The translations under genes were made by a program, and so were the position numbers. From an uncultured Clostridia bacterium (GTDB lineage Bacteria > Bacillota > Clostridia > UMGS1810): a stretch of 11,918 bases of DNA. Shown here piece by piece: positions 4,574-11,918 of the stretch. How positions within the stretch are numbered: the stretch's first letter is position 1; the number at the start of each line of letters is the position of its first letter. Location: assembly GCA_905210855.1 (NCBI GenBank), contig CAJLYL010000051.1, positions 1-11,918 on the forward strand, in the 5' to 3' direction. Below the pieces are notes generated by a model that saw only the letters and a list, made by a program, of their open reading frames with translations, did not search any database and had not been told where the DNA came from.

Positions 4574-6769
4574 ATGTCAGTTTTTTTCGACGAGGCAAAC
4601 GGGATTTTCAATCTGCAAACTCCCGACACAAGTTACATAATAGGTATATATGAAGGCAAGCTTCCCATGCATATATATTACGGCAAGCGCGTCGAGCGCA
4701 CATCAAATCTTATGTCGATGTTCGGATACAAACCATTTTGGGATAACGGCTGCTGGGCTGTGGATTCAAAGGAAATTTCGGGCGCAAACCTCACCAACAT
4801 TCCGCAGGAGTATCCCACTTACGGCACGGGCGACTATCGCACACCGCTGTTTCACGCACGCTACGCCGACGGCAGCACGGTGACCAAGCTGTTTTACACG
4901 GGATACAGGATATATGACGGCAAGGCGGAGCTTGACGGGCTCCCCTCAGTCTATCTTGAAGATGACAGCGAGGCGCAGACCCTGGAACTTTATCTTGAGG
5001 ACGAGCTTACGGGCGTTAAAGTTGTGCTCAGCTACACCGCGTACAACGACAGAGATGTCATAACGCGCAGCAACAGGATAATTAACGGCGGCAGGGACGA
5101 TGTACGCTTGCAGTCTGTGCTCTCGGGTGCGATAGAACTGCCGGAGTGTGATTATGATTTTGTTCACTTCAGCGGCGCGTGGGCAAGGGAGCGCCATTTG
5201 GAGAAAAATCCGCTTATGCGCGGCAATCAGTATGTTGACAGCCTGCGCGGCGCGTCAAGTCATGTGCACAATCCTTTTGTGTGCCTTGCGTCAAAGGGTG
5301 CGACCGAGACGCAAGGCGAGGTGTACGCGATGAACCTTGTGTACAGCGGCAATTTCGTATCAGGCGCATATGTTGACACATTTGACAGAACAAGATTCTA
5401 CACCGGTATAAATCCGTTTGATTTTGAATGGAAACTGGAATCCGGCGAGAGTTTTCAAACGCCGGAGTGCGTGTTTGTGTACTCTGACAGCGGATTTGAC
5501 AAGATGAGCCAAACCATGCATTCGCTTGTGCGCGAGAGAGTGTGCCGCGGCAAATATCGTGATTTGGAGCGCCCTGTCTTGCTCAACAACTGGGAGGCTA
5601 CATATTTTGACTTCACGGAAGATAAGATTGTAAACATAGCAAAGAAAGCTGCGGAGGTCGGAGTGGAGCTTTTCGTGCTCGATGACGGATGGTTCGGCGA
5701 GCGAAACAGCGATAACGGCTCGCTCGGCGACTGGTTTGTCAACAAAGACAAGCTGCCGTCCGGCATAGACGGACTGGCTAAGAAGGTGAATGACCTCGGG
5801 CTGAAATTCGGTCTGTGGTTCGAGCCGGAAATGATATCGGAAAACAGCAGGCTCTATGAGGCGCACCCCGACTGGTGTCTCCATGTTGAGGGCAGAAGCC
5901 GCTCTACGGGGCGCAATCAGCTGATTCTGGATTACTCACGTGACGAAGTGTGCGACTACATCATAGATAGCCTGTCGAAGATTTTCACAGAGGCTAACAT
6001 AGAGTACATCAAGTGGGATATGAACAGAAATATGTCCGAGATAGGTTCGGCAGCTCTGCCTGCCGACAGGCAGAGAGAAACGGCGCACAGATATATGCTC
6101 GGTCTTTACCGTGTGCTCGGCACTCTTAAGGAGAGATTCCCGAATCTGCTTATGGAGGGCTGCTCAGGCGGCGGCGGACGGTTCGATTTGGGTATGTTCT
6201 GCTATTTTAATCAGTTCTGGACGAGTGACGACAGCGACGCCGTGGAGAGGCAGTATATACAGGACGGCACAAGCTACGGATATCCGGCGGTTGTCATGGG
6301 CGATCACGTTTCTGCCGTGCCCAATCACCAGGTTAATAGGGTTACGGACATCAATCTGCGCGGATATGTGGCGCTCTCCGGTCAGTTTGGCTATGAGCTT
6401 GACCTTGCGGCGCTCACGGATGAAGAGATTGACGAAGTGAAAAAACAGATTGTGCTGTGCAAAGAACTTGCACCGGTGTTCCACAAGGGGACAATGCACA
6501 GAATAAAATCGCCTTTCCGCGACAATATGACTGTGTGGGAGTTTGTGTCCGAGGACGGAAACATCGCAGTTGTGCAGATTTTCGGCTTGAAAGGTCAGGT
6601 GGAGTCGCCGTGCAAGCGGATTTGTCTGCGCGGACTTGAGCCAAAGGCAGTGTATAAGGAGAGATTCACCGGCAAGCTGTATATCGGCGAGGCACTCATG
6701 AATATCGGCATTTTCAGAAATTGCCCGTCGGATTATACGCACGAAATGATGATATTGGAGAAGATATGA
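4574..6769 (+). CDS. Alpha-galactosidase, glycoside hydrolase family 36 (731 aa)
   Basis: Retaining exo-hydrolase that releases terminal alpha-galactose from melibiose, raffinose-family sugars and similar glycosides. An N-terminal beta-sandwich (about 1-320) precedes the TIM barrel (about 330-640) and a small C-terminal beta domain. Visible GH36 signatures are LDDGWFGER (369-377), GLWFEPEMISE (413-423), YIKWDMNRN (478-486) with nucleophile D482, CSGGGGRFDLGM (530-541), and WTSDDSDAVER (549-559) with the acid/base most likely D552. The 70-residue spacing of these two aspartates agrees with what I recall for characterised GH36 enzymes. Length fits bacterial GH36 of about 730 residues. No signal peptide, so cytoplasmic. 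The AGGAGG site is six bases before the ATG. First gene of a three-gene operon; its stop codon overlaps the next start. Confidence 0.95.
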   Translation: MSVFFDEANGIFNLQTPDTSYIIGIYEGKLPMHIYYGKRVERTSNLMSMFGYKPFWDNGCWAVDSKEISGANLTNIPQEYPTYGTGDYRTPLFHARYADGSTVTKLFYTGYRIYDGKAELDGLPSVYLEDDSEAQTLELYLEDELTGVKVVLSYTAYNDRDVITRSNRIINGGRDDVRLQSVLSGAIELPECDYDFVHFSGAWARERHLEKNPLMRGNQYVDSLRGASSHVHNPFVCLASKGATETQGEVYAMNLVYSGNFVSGAYVDTFDRTRFYTGINPFDFEWKLESGESFQTPECVFVYSDSGFDKMSQTMHSLVRERVCRGKYRDLERPVLLNNWEATYFDFTEDKIVNIAKKAAEVGVELFVLDDGWFGERNSDNGSLGDWFVNKDKLPSGIDGLAKKVNDLGLKFGLWFEPEMISENSRLYEAHPDWCLHVEGRSRSTGRNQLILDYSRDEVCDYIIDSLSKIFTEANIEYIKWDMNRNMSEIGSAALPADRQRETAHRYMLGLYRVLGTLKERFPNLLMEGCSGGGGRFDLGMFCYFNQFWTSDDSDAVERQYIQDGTSYGYPAVVMGDHVSAVPNHQVNRVTDINLRGYVALSGQFGYELDLAALTDEEIDEVKKQIVLCKELAPVFHKGTMHRIKSPFRDNMTVWEFVSEDGNIAVVQIFGLKGQVESPCKRICLRGLEPKAVYKERFTGKLYIGEALMNIGIFRNCPSDYTHEMMILEKI

Positions 6770-9615
6770 GAATGACTATGAGAGAGTACGAAAATCTATA
6801 TCAGCTCTCGGAGAACCGCGAACCTCAGAGAGCATACTACATCCCGTATGACAGCCTTGACAAGGCTCTTCGCGGAGACAGGAGCGAATCGGCGTACTAT
6901 AAGCTGCTCAACGGCACATGGAAATTTAAATTCTTTGCCCGGGACATAGATGTGCCCGAGAAAATCGACGAGTGGGACGAAACTCCCGTGCCGTCGTGCT
7001 GGCAGATGCAGGGATACGAAAGACCCGAATATACCAATGTGAACTATCCTTATCCGGTAGACCCGCCGTATGTGCCGGATGACAATCCGTGCGGCGTGTA
7101 TGAGAGAGAATTCACGCTTGGCGCAGATTGGGCGGACAGGGAGACCTACATTGTGTTCGAGGGCGTTTGCTCCTGCCTGTATCTCTATGTAAACGGAAAA
7201 TACGTCGGCTATTCCATGGGCTCGCATCTTCAGGCGGAGTTTGATATAAAGGAATATGTACACGAGGGCGTAAACACAGTTACCGCAAAGGTGCTCAAGT
7301 GGTGCGTGGGCTCGTATCTTGAGGATCAGGATTTCTTCAGGCTGAACGGAATCTTCCGCGATGTGTATCTGCTCTCACGTGCCGCGGGTCACATCAGAGA
7401 TGTTGACATCAGCGCGGATTGCAGGCACATCATTGTGTCGGCAGACGATTACGAGGTGTACAGGGCGGACGGCGAGCTGCTTGGCGATGATGACGAGCCG
7501 ATTTTGTGGAATGCGGAAAAACCGTATCTTTACACCGTTGTGGTGAAGGAGGCAGGGGAGTATATTCCGTTTAAAGTCGGCATGAGGGAGATTGCCGTTA
7601 ATGAATTCGGCGAGCTGCTCATCAACGGCACATCGGTGCTGCTCAAGGGTGTGAATCACCACGACACCCACCCGACACAGGGCTATTATCTCACGGACGA
7701 ACAGCTGCGTGACGACCTGACTAAGATGAAGCAGCTGAACATAAACACCGTGAGAACAAGCCATTATCCGCCCACGCCGGAGTTCCTCAATATGTGTGAC
7801 GAAATGGGCTTCTATGTGGTGGACGAGACGGACATAGAAACACACGGATTTGCGACGAGAAACGCAGTAAGATATAGCTATGACAATTCATATGACTGGC
7901 CCTGCCGCAATCCCGAATGGAAGGGCGCCTTTATGGAGAGAGCGGAGCGCATGGTGGAGCGTGACAAAAACCACGCCTGCGTCATCATGTGGTCTACCGG
8001 CAATGAGAGTAATTTTGGCCTCAATCAGTCGGCTATGATAAGGTGGATAAAGAACAGAGACGAATCACGTCTTGTTCACTGTGAGGACGCAACAAGGAGC
8101 CTTAATAATGTTGCCGAGGTGGATGTGGCAAGCTATATGTACACGTCGGTTGACGATCTGGAGAAATATGCGGCAAACAGCGACCCGCGTCCTGTGTTCC
8201 TGTGCGAATACTCTCACGCCATGGGCAACGGCCCCGGAGATGTGGGCGACTACATGGAGATTTTCCGCTCATACCCCAAGCTTATCGGCGGATGCATCTG
8301 GGAATGGACGGACCATGTGGTGCTCGAGGACGGCGTACAGAAATACGGCGGCGATTTCGGTGAACTTACGGATGACAAAAATTTCTGTGCGGACGGGCTT
8401 GTATTCTCCGACAGGAGTTTTAAGGCAGGCAGTCTCAATGCAAAATACGCTTATCAGGGGTTTGATGCGGATTTTGGCGATGATGACAGGATAATCGTAA
8501 AGAATTATTATGATTTCACCAATCTTAATGAATTTGACCTTACATTCACGCTCGAAGTCGATGGCGAAAAGGTTGATTCAAATGTGATGAAACTCGACAT
8601 AGAGCCGCACGAATGCGCGGCGGTGGATATGCCGTTTAAGGATTTGCCCGATTGCTGCAAATACGGCGCTTTCATGACCCTGTCGCTCACAGATAAGGAC
8701 GGCTATGAGGTCGGCATGACCCAGTTTGAGCTGCCGTGCGAGACTTTTGCCGTGGAATTCGGCGATGAGCTTGAAAAATTCCGCGAGGATAATGAGAGGA
8801 TATATATCGACGGCGACGGCTTCTCCTATGTGTTCAACAAGCACTACGGCGAGCTTGAGTCAATCGTGAAAAACGGCAGGGAGCAGCTTGACGGCAGGGT
8901 GCACCTGACCCTGTGGAGAGCGCCCACGGATAACGACAGACACGTTAAGCATACATGGGGACACTTTGAGGACAATATTGCCGGAGAGAACCTCAACAGG
9001 CTGTTCAACAAGGTGTACACCGTGGCGGTGGACGGCAGCAGTATTGTGGTTTACGGCTCTCTCGCCGGTGTGGCAAGAGTTCCGATAGTCAACTATGCTC
9101 AAGTTTACGAATTCTTTACCGACGGCACAATCCGCGTGGCACTCACGGCGAGTGTGCGCAAGGACAGCGGAATATATCTGCCGCGCATCGGATATGAATT
9201 TACCTCGCCGATACAGAATGACGAGTTCAAATATTTTGCCCTCGGCGACGGCGAAAACTACTGCGACATGAATCTTCACGCCAAGATGGGTCTGTATTCG
9301 AGCAGTGCGGATAATGAATATGTAAACTATGTGTACCCCCAGGAGCACGGCAACCATTTTAAGGCGCGTATGCTCACAATGGGCGGCGGACTCAGGTTCG
9401 TCACGGACGATGAGTTCGAGTTCAATGTGTCGTCATATACGGCGGAGGCGCTCAGCGCGGCAACGCATACCGATGAGCTTGAATCCGACGGCAAAACGCA
9501 CATCCGCATAGATTACGCGGTGTCCGGCATTGGCTCAAACAGCTGCGGCCCGGCGCTTATTGAAAAATATCAGCTGAATGAAAAAGAGATAGATTTTGAG
9601 TTTTATATCAAATAA
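6766..9615 (+). CDS. Beta-galactosidase, glycoside hydrolase family 2 (LacZ type, 949 aa)
   Basis: Hydrolyses terminal beta-galactosides such as lactose in the cytoplasm. The order is jelly-roll domain (about 20-205: VPSCWQMQGYERPEYTNVNYPYP, GSYLEDQDFFRLNGIFRDVYL), a short Ig-like domain (206-290), TIM barrel (about 291-590) and a C-terminal Bgal_small_N-type domain ending near GIGSNSCGP. Catalytic residues are visible: acid/base E414 in MWSTGNES, nucleophile E481 in FLCEYSHAMGNGPGD, and metal/substrate site residues E358 and H360 in ETDIETHGF. It is somewhat shorter than E. coli LacZ (1023), partly through the short second domain. I chose ATG 6766: it overlaps the GH36 stop as ATGA, with GGAG five bases upstream. 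A TTG at 6721 would lie inside the GH36 gene without a clear ribosome binding site. Translation is probably coupled to GH36. Confidence 0.95.
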   Translation: MRMTMREYENLYQLSENREPQRAYYIPYDSLDKALRGDRSESAYYKLLNGTWKFKFFARDIDVPEKIDEWDETPVPSCWQMQGYERPEYTNVNYPYPVDPPYVPDDNPCGVYEREFTLGADWADRETYIVFEGVCSCLYLYVNGKYVGYSMGSHLQAEFDIKEYVHEGVNTVTAKVLKWCVGSYLEDQDFFRLNGIFRDVYLLSRAAGHIRDVDISADCRHIIVSADDYEVYRADGELLGDDDEPILWNAEKPYLYTVVVKEAGEYIPFKVGMREIAVNEFGELLINGTSVLLKGVNHHDTHPTQGYYLTDEQLRDDLTKMKQLNINTVRTSHYPPTPEFLNMCDEMGFYVVDETDIETHGFATRNAVRYSYDNSYDWPCRNPEWKGAFMERAERMVERDKNHACVIMWSTGNESNFGLNQSAMIRWIKNRDESRLVHCEDATRSLNNVAEVDVASYMYTSVDDLEKYAANSDPRPVFLCEYSHAMGNGPGDVGDYMEIFRSYPKLIGGCIWEWTDHVVLEDGVQKYGGDFGELTDDKNFCADGLVFSDRSFKAGSLNAKYAYQGFDADFGDDDRIIVKNYYDFTNLNEFDLTFTLEVDGEKVDSNVMKLDIEPHECAAVDMPFKDLPDCCKYGAFMTLSLTDKDGYEVGMTQFELPCETFAVEFGDELEKFREDNERIYIDGDGFSYVFNKHYGELESIVKNGREQLDGRVHLTLWRAPTDNDRHVKHTWGHFEDNIAGENLNRLFNKVYTVAVDGSSIVVYGSLAGVARVPIVNYAQVYEFFTDGTIRVALTASVRKDSGIYLPRIGYEFTSPIQNDEFKYFALGDGENYCDMNLHAKMGLYSSSADNEYVNYVYPQEHGNHFKARMLTMGGGLRFVTDDEFEFNVSSYTAEALSAATHTDELESDGKTHIRIDYAVSGIGSNSCGPALIEKYQLNEKEIDFEFYIK

Positions 9616-9627
9616 GGAGCATATATT

Positions 9628-10893
9628 ATGGACTCAATAGCGGTTACAAACAATGTGCCGCTGCGCGGCAAATATGATGTCATCGTCGCCGGCGGCGGTG
9701 TGGCAGGCGTTGCCGCGGCTGTCGCTGCGGCAAGAGGCGGCAAATCCGTACTTCTTCTTGAAAAGGCGATATCTCTCGGCGGATTGGCAACCATAGGGCT
9801 GATAAACCTTTTCGTGCCCATGTGCAACGGCAGAGGCGTGCAGATTATCAAGGGCATGGCGGAGGAATTTTTGCGCCTGTCAATCAAGGACGGCTACGAC
9901 ACCATACCCGACGAGTGGAAAAACGGCGAACCCGGCGAGGGCGCGAAAACAAGATACCTCACAAAATATTCGCCGGCGATATTCTCGCTTGAACTGACGG
10001 AGCTTCTCGGCAAGGAGGGTGTGGATATTCTTTACGATACCGTTGTGTCCGAGCCTGTCATGGACGGCGGTCACTGCCGCGGTCTCATAGTGGAGAACAA
10101 ATCCGGCAGAGAGTACTATGAGGGGAAAATAATTGTTGACACCACGGGTGACGCCGATGTGCTCTATCGCGCCGGAGTGCCGACCCGTCAGGGCGGCAAT
10201 TACTACACCATGATTTCCCATGCGACGAACCTCGACCTCATGAAAAAAGCGGTCGAGAGCGGCGACATTGCCGAGGCATACTCGGGTCTGTTCGGCGGCA
10301 GGGCTAATCTTTACGGCGGCGGTCACCCCGAGGGTATGCCGCGGTTTGAGGGCACCAATGTAAACTCCGTGACGGATTTTATAATCAAAAATCACCTCGA
10401 CACGCTTGCCAATGTGCGCAAGGACGACAGAAAGCGGCACGACATAGTCATGCTGCCCGGTATGGCGCAGTTCCGCACCACGCGCTGCCTGGTGGGCGAC
10501 AAAGAGTTCGATATGAATGACGCTTACAGGCATTGCGACGATTCCATAGGCGCAATCTGCGACTTTGACCGCAAGGATTATCTTTTTGAAGTGCCCTTCG
10601 GCGTTCTGGTAAGGACGGGTTACGACAACCTCATCACTGCCGGCAGAACCGCGTCGGCAAAGCCGGATTACAGCTGGGATATACTGCGCGTTATTCCTCC
10701 GGCAATAATCACGGGTCAGGCGGCAGGCATTGCCGCGGCGCTCTCGCTGGACAGCGGAGTGACGATTTACGGGGTGGATATACGCGCGCTTCAGCGCGAG
10801 CTTGAGGCGCAGAATGTTATGCTGCATTTTGACGACAGCCTGATTCCCGAAAAAGAGGCCGACGATGTGCATATGGACATAGGGCACATATGA
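9628..10893 (+). CDS. FAD-dependent oxidoreductase, FAD_oxidored (PF12831)-like (421 aa)
   Basis: Flavoenzyme of unknown substrate. The N-terminus has the Rossmann FAD motif: YDVIVAGGGVAGVAAAVAAA, with G22/G24/G27 as GxGxxG and E45 at the end of strand two (VLLLEK), followed by SLGGLATIGL. VDTTGDADVLYRAGVP is the second FAD-contact motif typical of the group. The C-terminus has NLITAGRTASA and TGQAAGIAAALSL, also typical. No iron-sulfur cysteine cluster, signal peptide or membrane segment is seen. The start follows GGAG (9616-9619) by eight bases and lies 12 bases after the beta-galactosidase stop, so it is the third gene of the operon. Family members often occur in carbohydrate-use loci, but I cannot name the reaction; sugar or sugar-acid oxidation is a guess from context. 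Confidence 0.87.
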   Translation: MDSIAVTNNVPLRGKYDVIVAGGGVAGVAAAVAAARGGKSVLLLEKAISLGGLATIGLINLFVPMCNGRGVQIIKGMAEEFLRLSIKDGYDTIPDEWKNGEPGEGAKTRYLTKYSPAIFSLELTELLGKEGVDILYDTVVSEPVMDGGHCRGLIVENKSGREYYEGKIIVDTTGDADVLYRAGVPTRQGGNYYTMISHATNLDLMKKAVESGDIAEAYSGLFGGRANLYGGGHPEGMPRFEGTNVNSVTDFIIKNHLDTLANVRKDDRKRHDIVMLPGMAQFRTTRCLVGDKEFDMNDAYRHCDDSIGAICDFDRKDYLFEVPFGVLVRTGYDNLITAGRTASAKPDYSWDILRVIPPAIITGQAAGIAAALSLDSGVTIYGVDIRALQRELEAQNVMLHFDDSLIPEKEADDVHMDIGHI

Positions 10894-10902
10894 GTTTGGA
10901 GT

Positions 10903-10957
10903 GCGGAGTGTGGAATTTACAAAACACGGGCAGATCAAAGCCCTGCCCCTACTCCGC
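10903..10957. repeat. Nested palindromic intergenic element (REP/MITE-like)
   Basis: Two inverted repeats are nested. The outer arms are GCGGAGT (10903-10909) and ACTCCGC (10951-10957); the inner arms are GGGCAG (10928-10933) and CTGCCC (10943-10948) around ATCAAAGCC. Just before it, GGAGTGC/GGAGTGT form a short heptamer direct repeat (10898-10911). The element starts within ten bases of the FAD gene's stop codon and is more GC-rich than the AT-rich DNA after it. No T-run follows. It resembles dispersed intergenic repeats of bacterial genomes; copy number cannot be seen here. Confidence 0.55.
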
Positions 10958-11009
10958 CGTTGCGGTGCTGAAGAAGAATAGCCGTGTCAATTCATAAAAA
11001 TATATAAAA

Positions 11010-11034
11010 AAAGTCGTACAAAAGCGATTTTTTT
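11010..11034 (+). terminator. Probable terminator of the galactosidase operon
   Basis: AAAGTCGT (11010-11017) pairs with GCGATTTT (11024-11031), including two G-U pairs, around the loop ACAAAA, and runs into seven T residues at 11028-11034. The stem is modest but correctly placed between the operon and the pckA promoter. Confidence 0.55.
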
Positions 11035-11077
11035 GGGATAAAACTGTGAATTATTATACAAAATAACTGTTGTGCTA

Positions 11078-11106
11078 TTGATTTTTCGATTAAAAGCTAC
11101 TATAAT
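11078..11106 (+). promoter_or_regulatory. Promoter of pckA
   Basis: TTGATT (11078-11083), a 17-base spacer and a perfect TATAAT (11101-11106) make a strong sigma-A promoter. Transcription should start near 11113, giving a leader of about 88 bases whose first few bases run straight into the hairpin at 11120-11168. Confidence 0.82.
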
Positions 11107-11119
11107 ATCAATCAGTATA

Positions 11120-11168
11120 GGGGAGTATATGCCATATCGGTTAAAAACCGGTAAAATACGACTGCCCC
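11120..11168 (+). other. Long 5'-proximal hairpin in the pckA leader
   Basis: Pairing from the outside inward: GGGG (11120-11123) with CCCC (11165-11168), AGT (11124-11126) with ACT (11161-11163), TAT (11128-11130) with ATA (11156-11158), then TATCGGTT (11135-11142) with AACCGGTA (11146-11153, one G-U) around an AAA loop. Small bulges interrupt it. There is no T-run, and it ends 17 bases before the ribosome binding site region (11186-11192), so it is neither an intrinsic terminator nor an obvious RBS blocker. It may stabilise the mRNA 5' end or bind a regulator. I recognise no known riboswitch. Confidence 0.55.
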
Positions 11169-11200
11169 GGGTACACATTTATGAAAGAGAGGTAAGATTT

Positions 11201-11918
11201 ATGGCAAAAATCGATTTGAGCAAGTACGGTATCACCGGCACAACCGAGATTGTGCATAATCCGTCTTATGAAATGCTGTTTGAGGAAGAAACAAAGCCGA
11301 CTCTGGAGGGCTATGAAAAGGGTCAGGAGAGCGAGCTTGGCGCGGTTAATGTTATGACCGGCGTATATACCGGCCGTTCACCTAAGGATAAATTCATCGT
11401 TATGGACGATAACTCCAAGGACACCGTTTGGTGGACCTCCGATGAATACAAGAATGACAACCACCCGGCTACACCGGAGGCGTGGAAATCTGTCAAGGAT
11501 CTTGCCATCAAGGAACTTTCGAATAAGAGACTTTTTGTTGTTGACGCATTCTGCGGTGCAAACAAGGACACCAGAATGGCTATCCGTTTCATAGTTGAGG
11601 TTGCTTGGCAGGCTCACTTTGTTACAAATATGTTCATCACACCTACCGCAGAGGAGCTTGAGAACTTCGAGCCCGATTTTGTTGTGTACAACGCTTCAAA
11701 AGCTAAGGTAGAGAACTATAAAGAGCTCGGACTCAACTCCGAGACAGCCGTTATGTTCAACATAACCAGCCGCGAGCAGGTTATCGTAAACACATGGTAC
11801 GGCGGCGAAATGAAAAAAGGTATGTTCTCCATGATGAACTACTATCTGCCGCTCAAGGGCATTGCTTCCATGCACTGCTCCGCCAACACCGACATGAACG
11901 GCCAGAACACCGCCATCT
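11201..11918 (+). CDS. pckA: Phosphoenolpyruvate carboxykinase (ATP), N-terminal part
   Basis: Catalyses the reversible reaction oxaloacetate + ATP to PEP + CO2 + ADP; in fermentative anaerobes it can also run towards oxaloacetate. The first 239 residues are present and the gene runs off the window. Visible family motifs are TGVYTGRSPKDKFIV (53-67, with substrate-binding R59), VDAFCGANKDTRMAIRFI (114-131), WQAHFVTNMFI, and NTWYGGEMKKGMFSMMNYYLPLKGIASMHCSAN (197-229). The last contains Y200, K205/K206 and H225, matching the active-site Tyr207, Lys212/213 and His232 of the E. coli enzyme. The nucleotide-binding P-loop would come just after the window end. The ATG follows an AGAGAGG site (11186-11192) by eight bases. 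It has its own promoter and structured leader, so it is not part of the galactosidase operon. Confidence 0.96.
   Translation, partial: MAKIDLSKYGITGTTEIVHNPSYEMLFEEETKPTLEGYEKGQESELGAVNVMTGVYTGRSPKDKFIVMDDNSKDTVWWTSDEYKNDNHPATPEAWKSVKDLAIKELSNKRLFVVDAFCGANKDTRMAIRFIVEVAWQAHFVTNMFITPTAEELENFEPDFVVYNASKAKVENYKELGLNSETAVMFNITSREQVIVNTWYGGEMKKGMFSMMNYYLPLKGIASMHCSANTDMNGQNTAI

Noticed and set aside
6721..6765. TTG at 6721 as start of the beta-galactosidase gene
   Set aside because: It would lie 49 bases inside the GH36 gene without a clear ribosome binding site; the ATGA overlap at 6766 has one.
9880..10938. Long minus-strand open frame (352 codons) opposite the FAD oxidoreductase gene
   Set aside because: The plus strand has clear flavoprotein motifs and a good ribosome binding site. 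The minus frame has no recognisable domain and is a codon-bias shadow.
11181..11195. Four-codon mini-ORF (ATG AAA GAG AGG TAA) just before pckA
   Set aside because: It overlaps the pckA ribosome binding site, has none of its own, and shows no leader-peptide features.

Overview
The window looks like a chromosomal segment of a Gram-positive anaerobe of the Clostridia (Bacillota), probably a gut or fermentative commensal. The signs are AGGAGG-type ribosome binding sites, sigma-A-type promoters with 17-base spacers, an exported SLH-domain protein, a PucR/CdaR-type regulator, an ATP-dependent PEP carboxykinase and a GH36/GH2 galactosidase operon. No tRNA, rRNA, CRISPR array, phage gene or transposase was seen. 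The assignment to Clostridia is inferred from gene families and signals, not from a search.

Layout. (1) 115-441 encodes a small membrane-anchored DUF2500-like protein and ends in a strong terminator. (2) 682-1875 encodes a secreted protein with C-terminal SLH repeats; its leader carries a hairpin. (3) 1876-2060 holds what reads as the frameshifted C-terminal remnant of a Sir2-type NAD-dependent deacetylase. (4) 2054-3262 (minus) is a PucR/CdaR-like regulator. Its promoter overlaps a divergent promoter for a broken gene at 3396-3842, whose N-terminal part resembles 2-keto-3-deoxygluconate permease (KdgT) but which has an early in-frame TGA and an unrelated tail. (5) 3951-4379 is an Hsp20 small heat-shock protein with its own terminator. 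(6) 4574-10893 is a three-gene operon with a good promoter and an upstream inverted repeat: GH36 alpha-galactosidase, GH2 beta-galactosidase (ATGA overlap) and an FAD-dependent oxidoreductase. (7) The 307-base gap 10894-11200 holds a nested palindromic repeat, a probable terminator, a consensus promoter and a long 5'-proximal hairpin. (8) pckA starts at 11201 and runs off the window.

How the genes fit together. The two galactosidases have no signal peptides, so they should act in the cytoplasm on imported alpha- and beta-galactosides (raffinose/melibiose-type and lactose-type sugars). No transporter is in view. The FAD oxidoreductase is co-transcribed with them but its substrate cannot be read from the sequence. 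PckA, on a separate transcript, links PEP and oxaloacetate and fits a fermentative or gluconeogenic metabolism. The stretch 1876-3842 looks like a zone of gene decay: an apparently intact regulator lies between two broken genes, one of which is probably its former target.

No clearly new defence or mobile system is visible. The items most worth checking are the orphaned regulator with its overlapping promoters and perfect inverted repeat, the 5'-proximal hairpin of pckA, the FAD oxidoreductase in the galactosidase operon, and the nested palindrome at 10903-10957.
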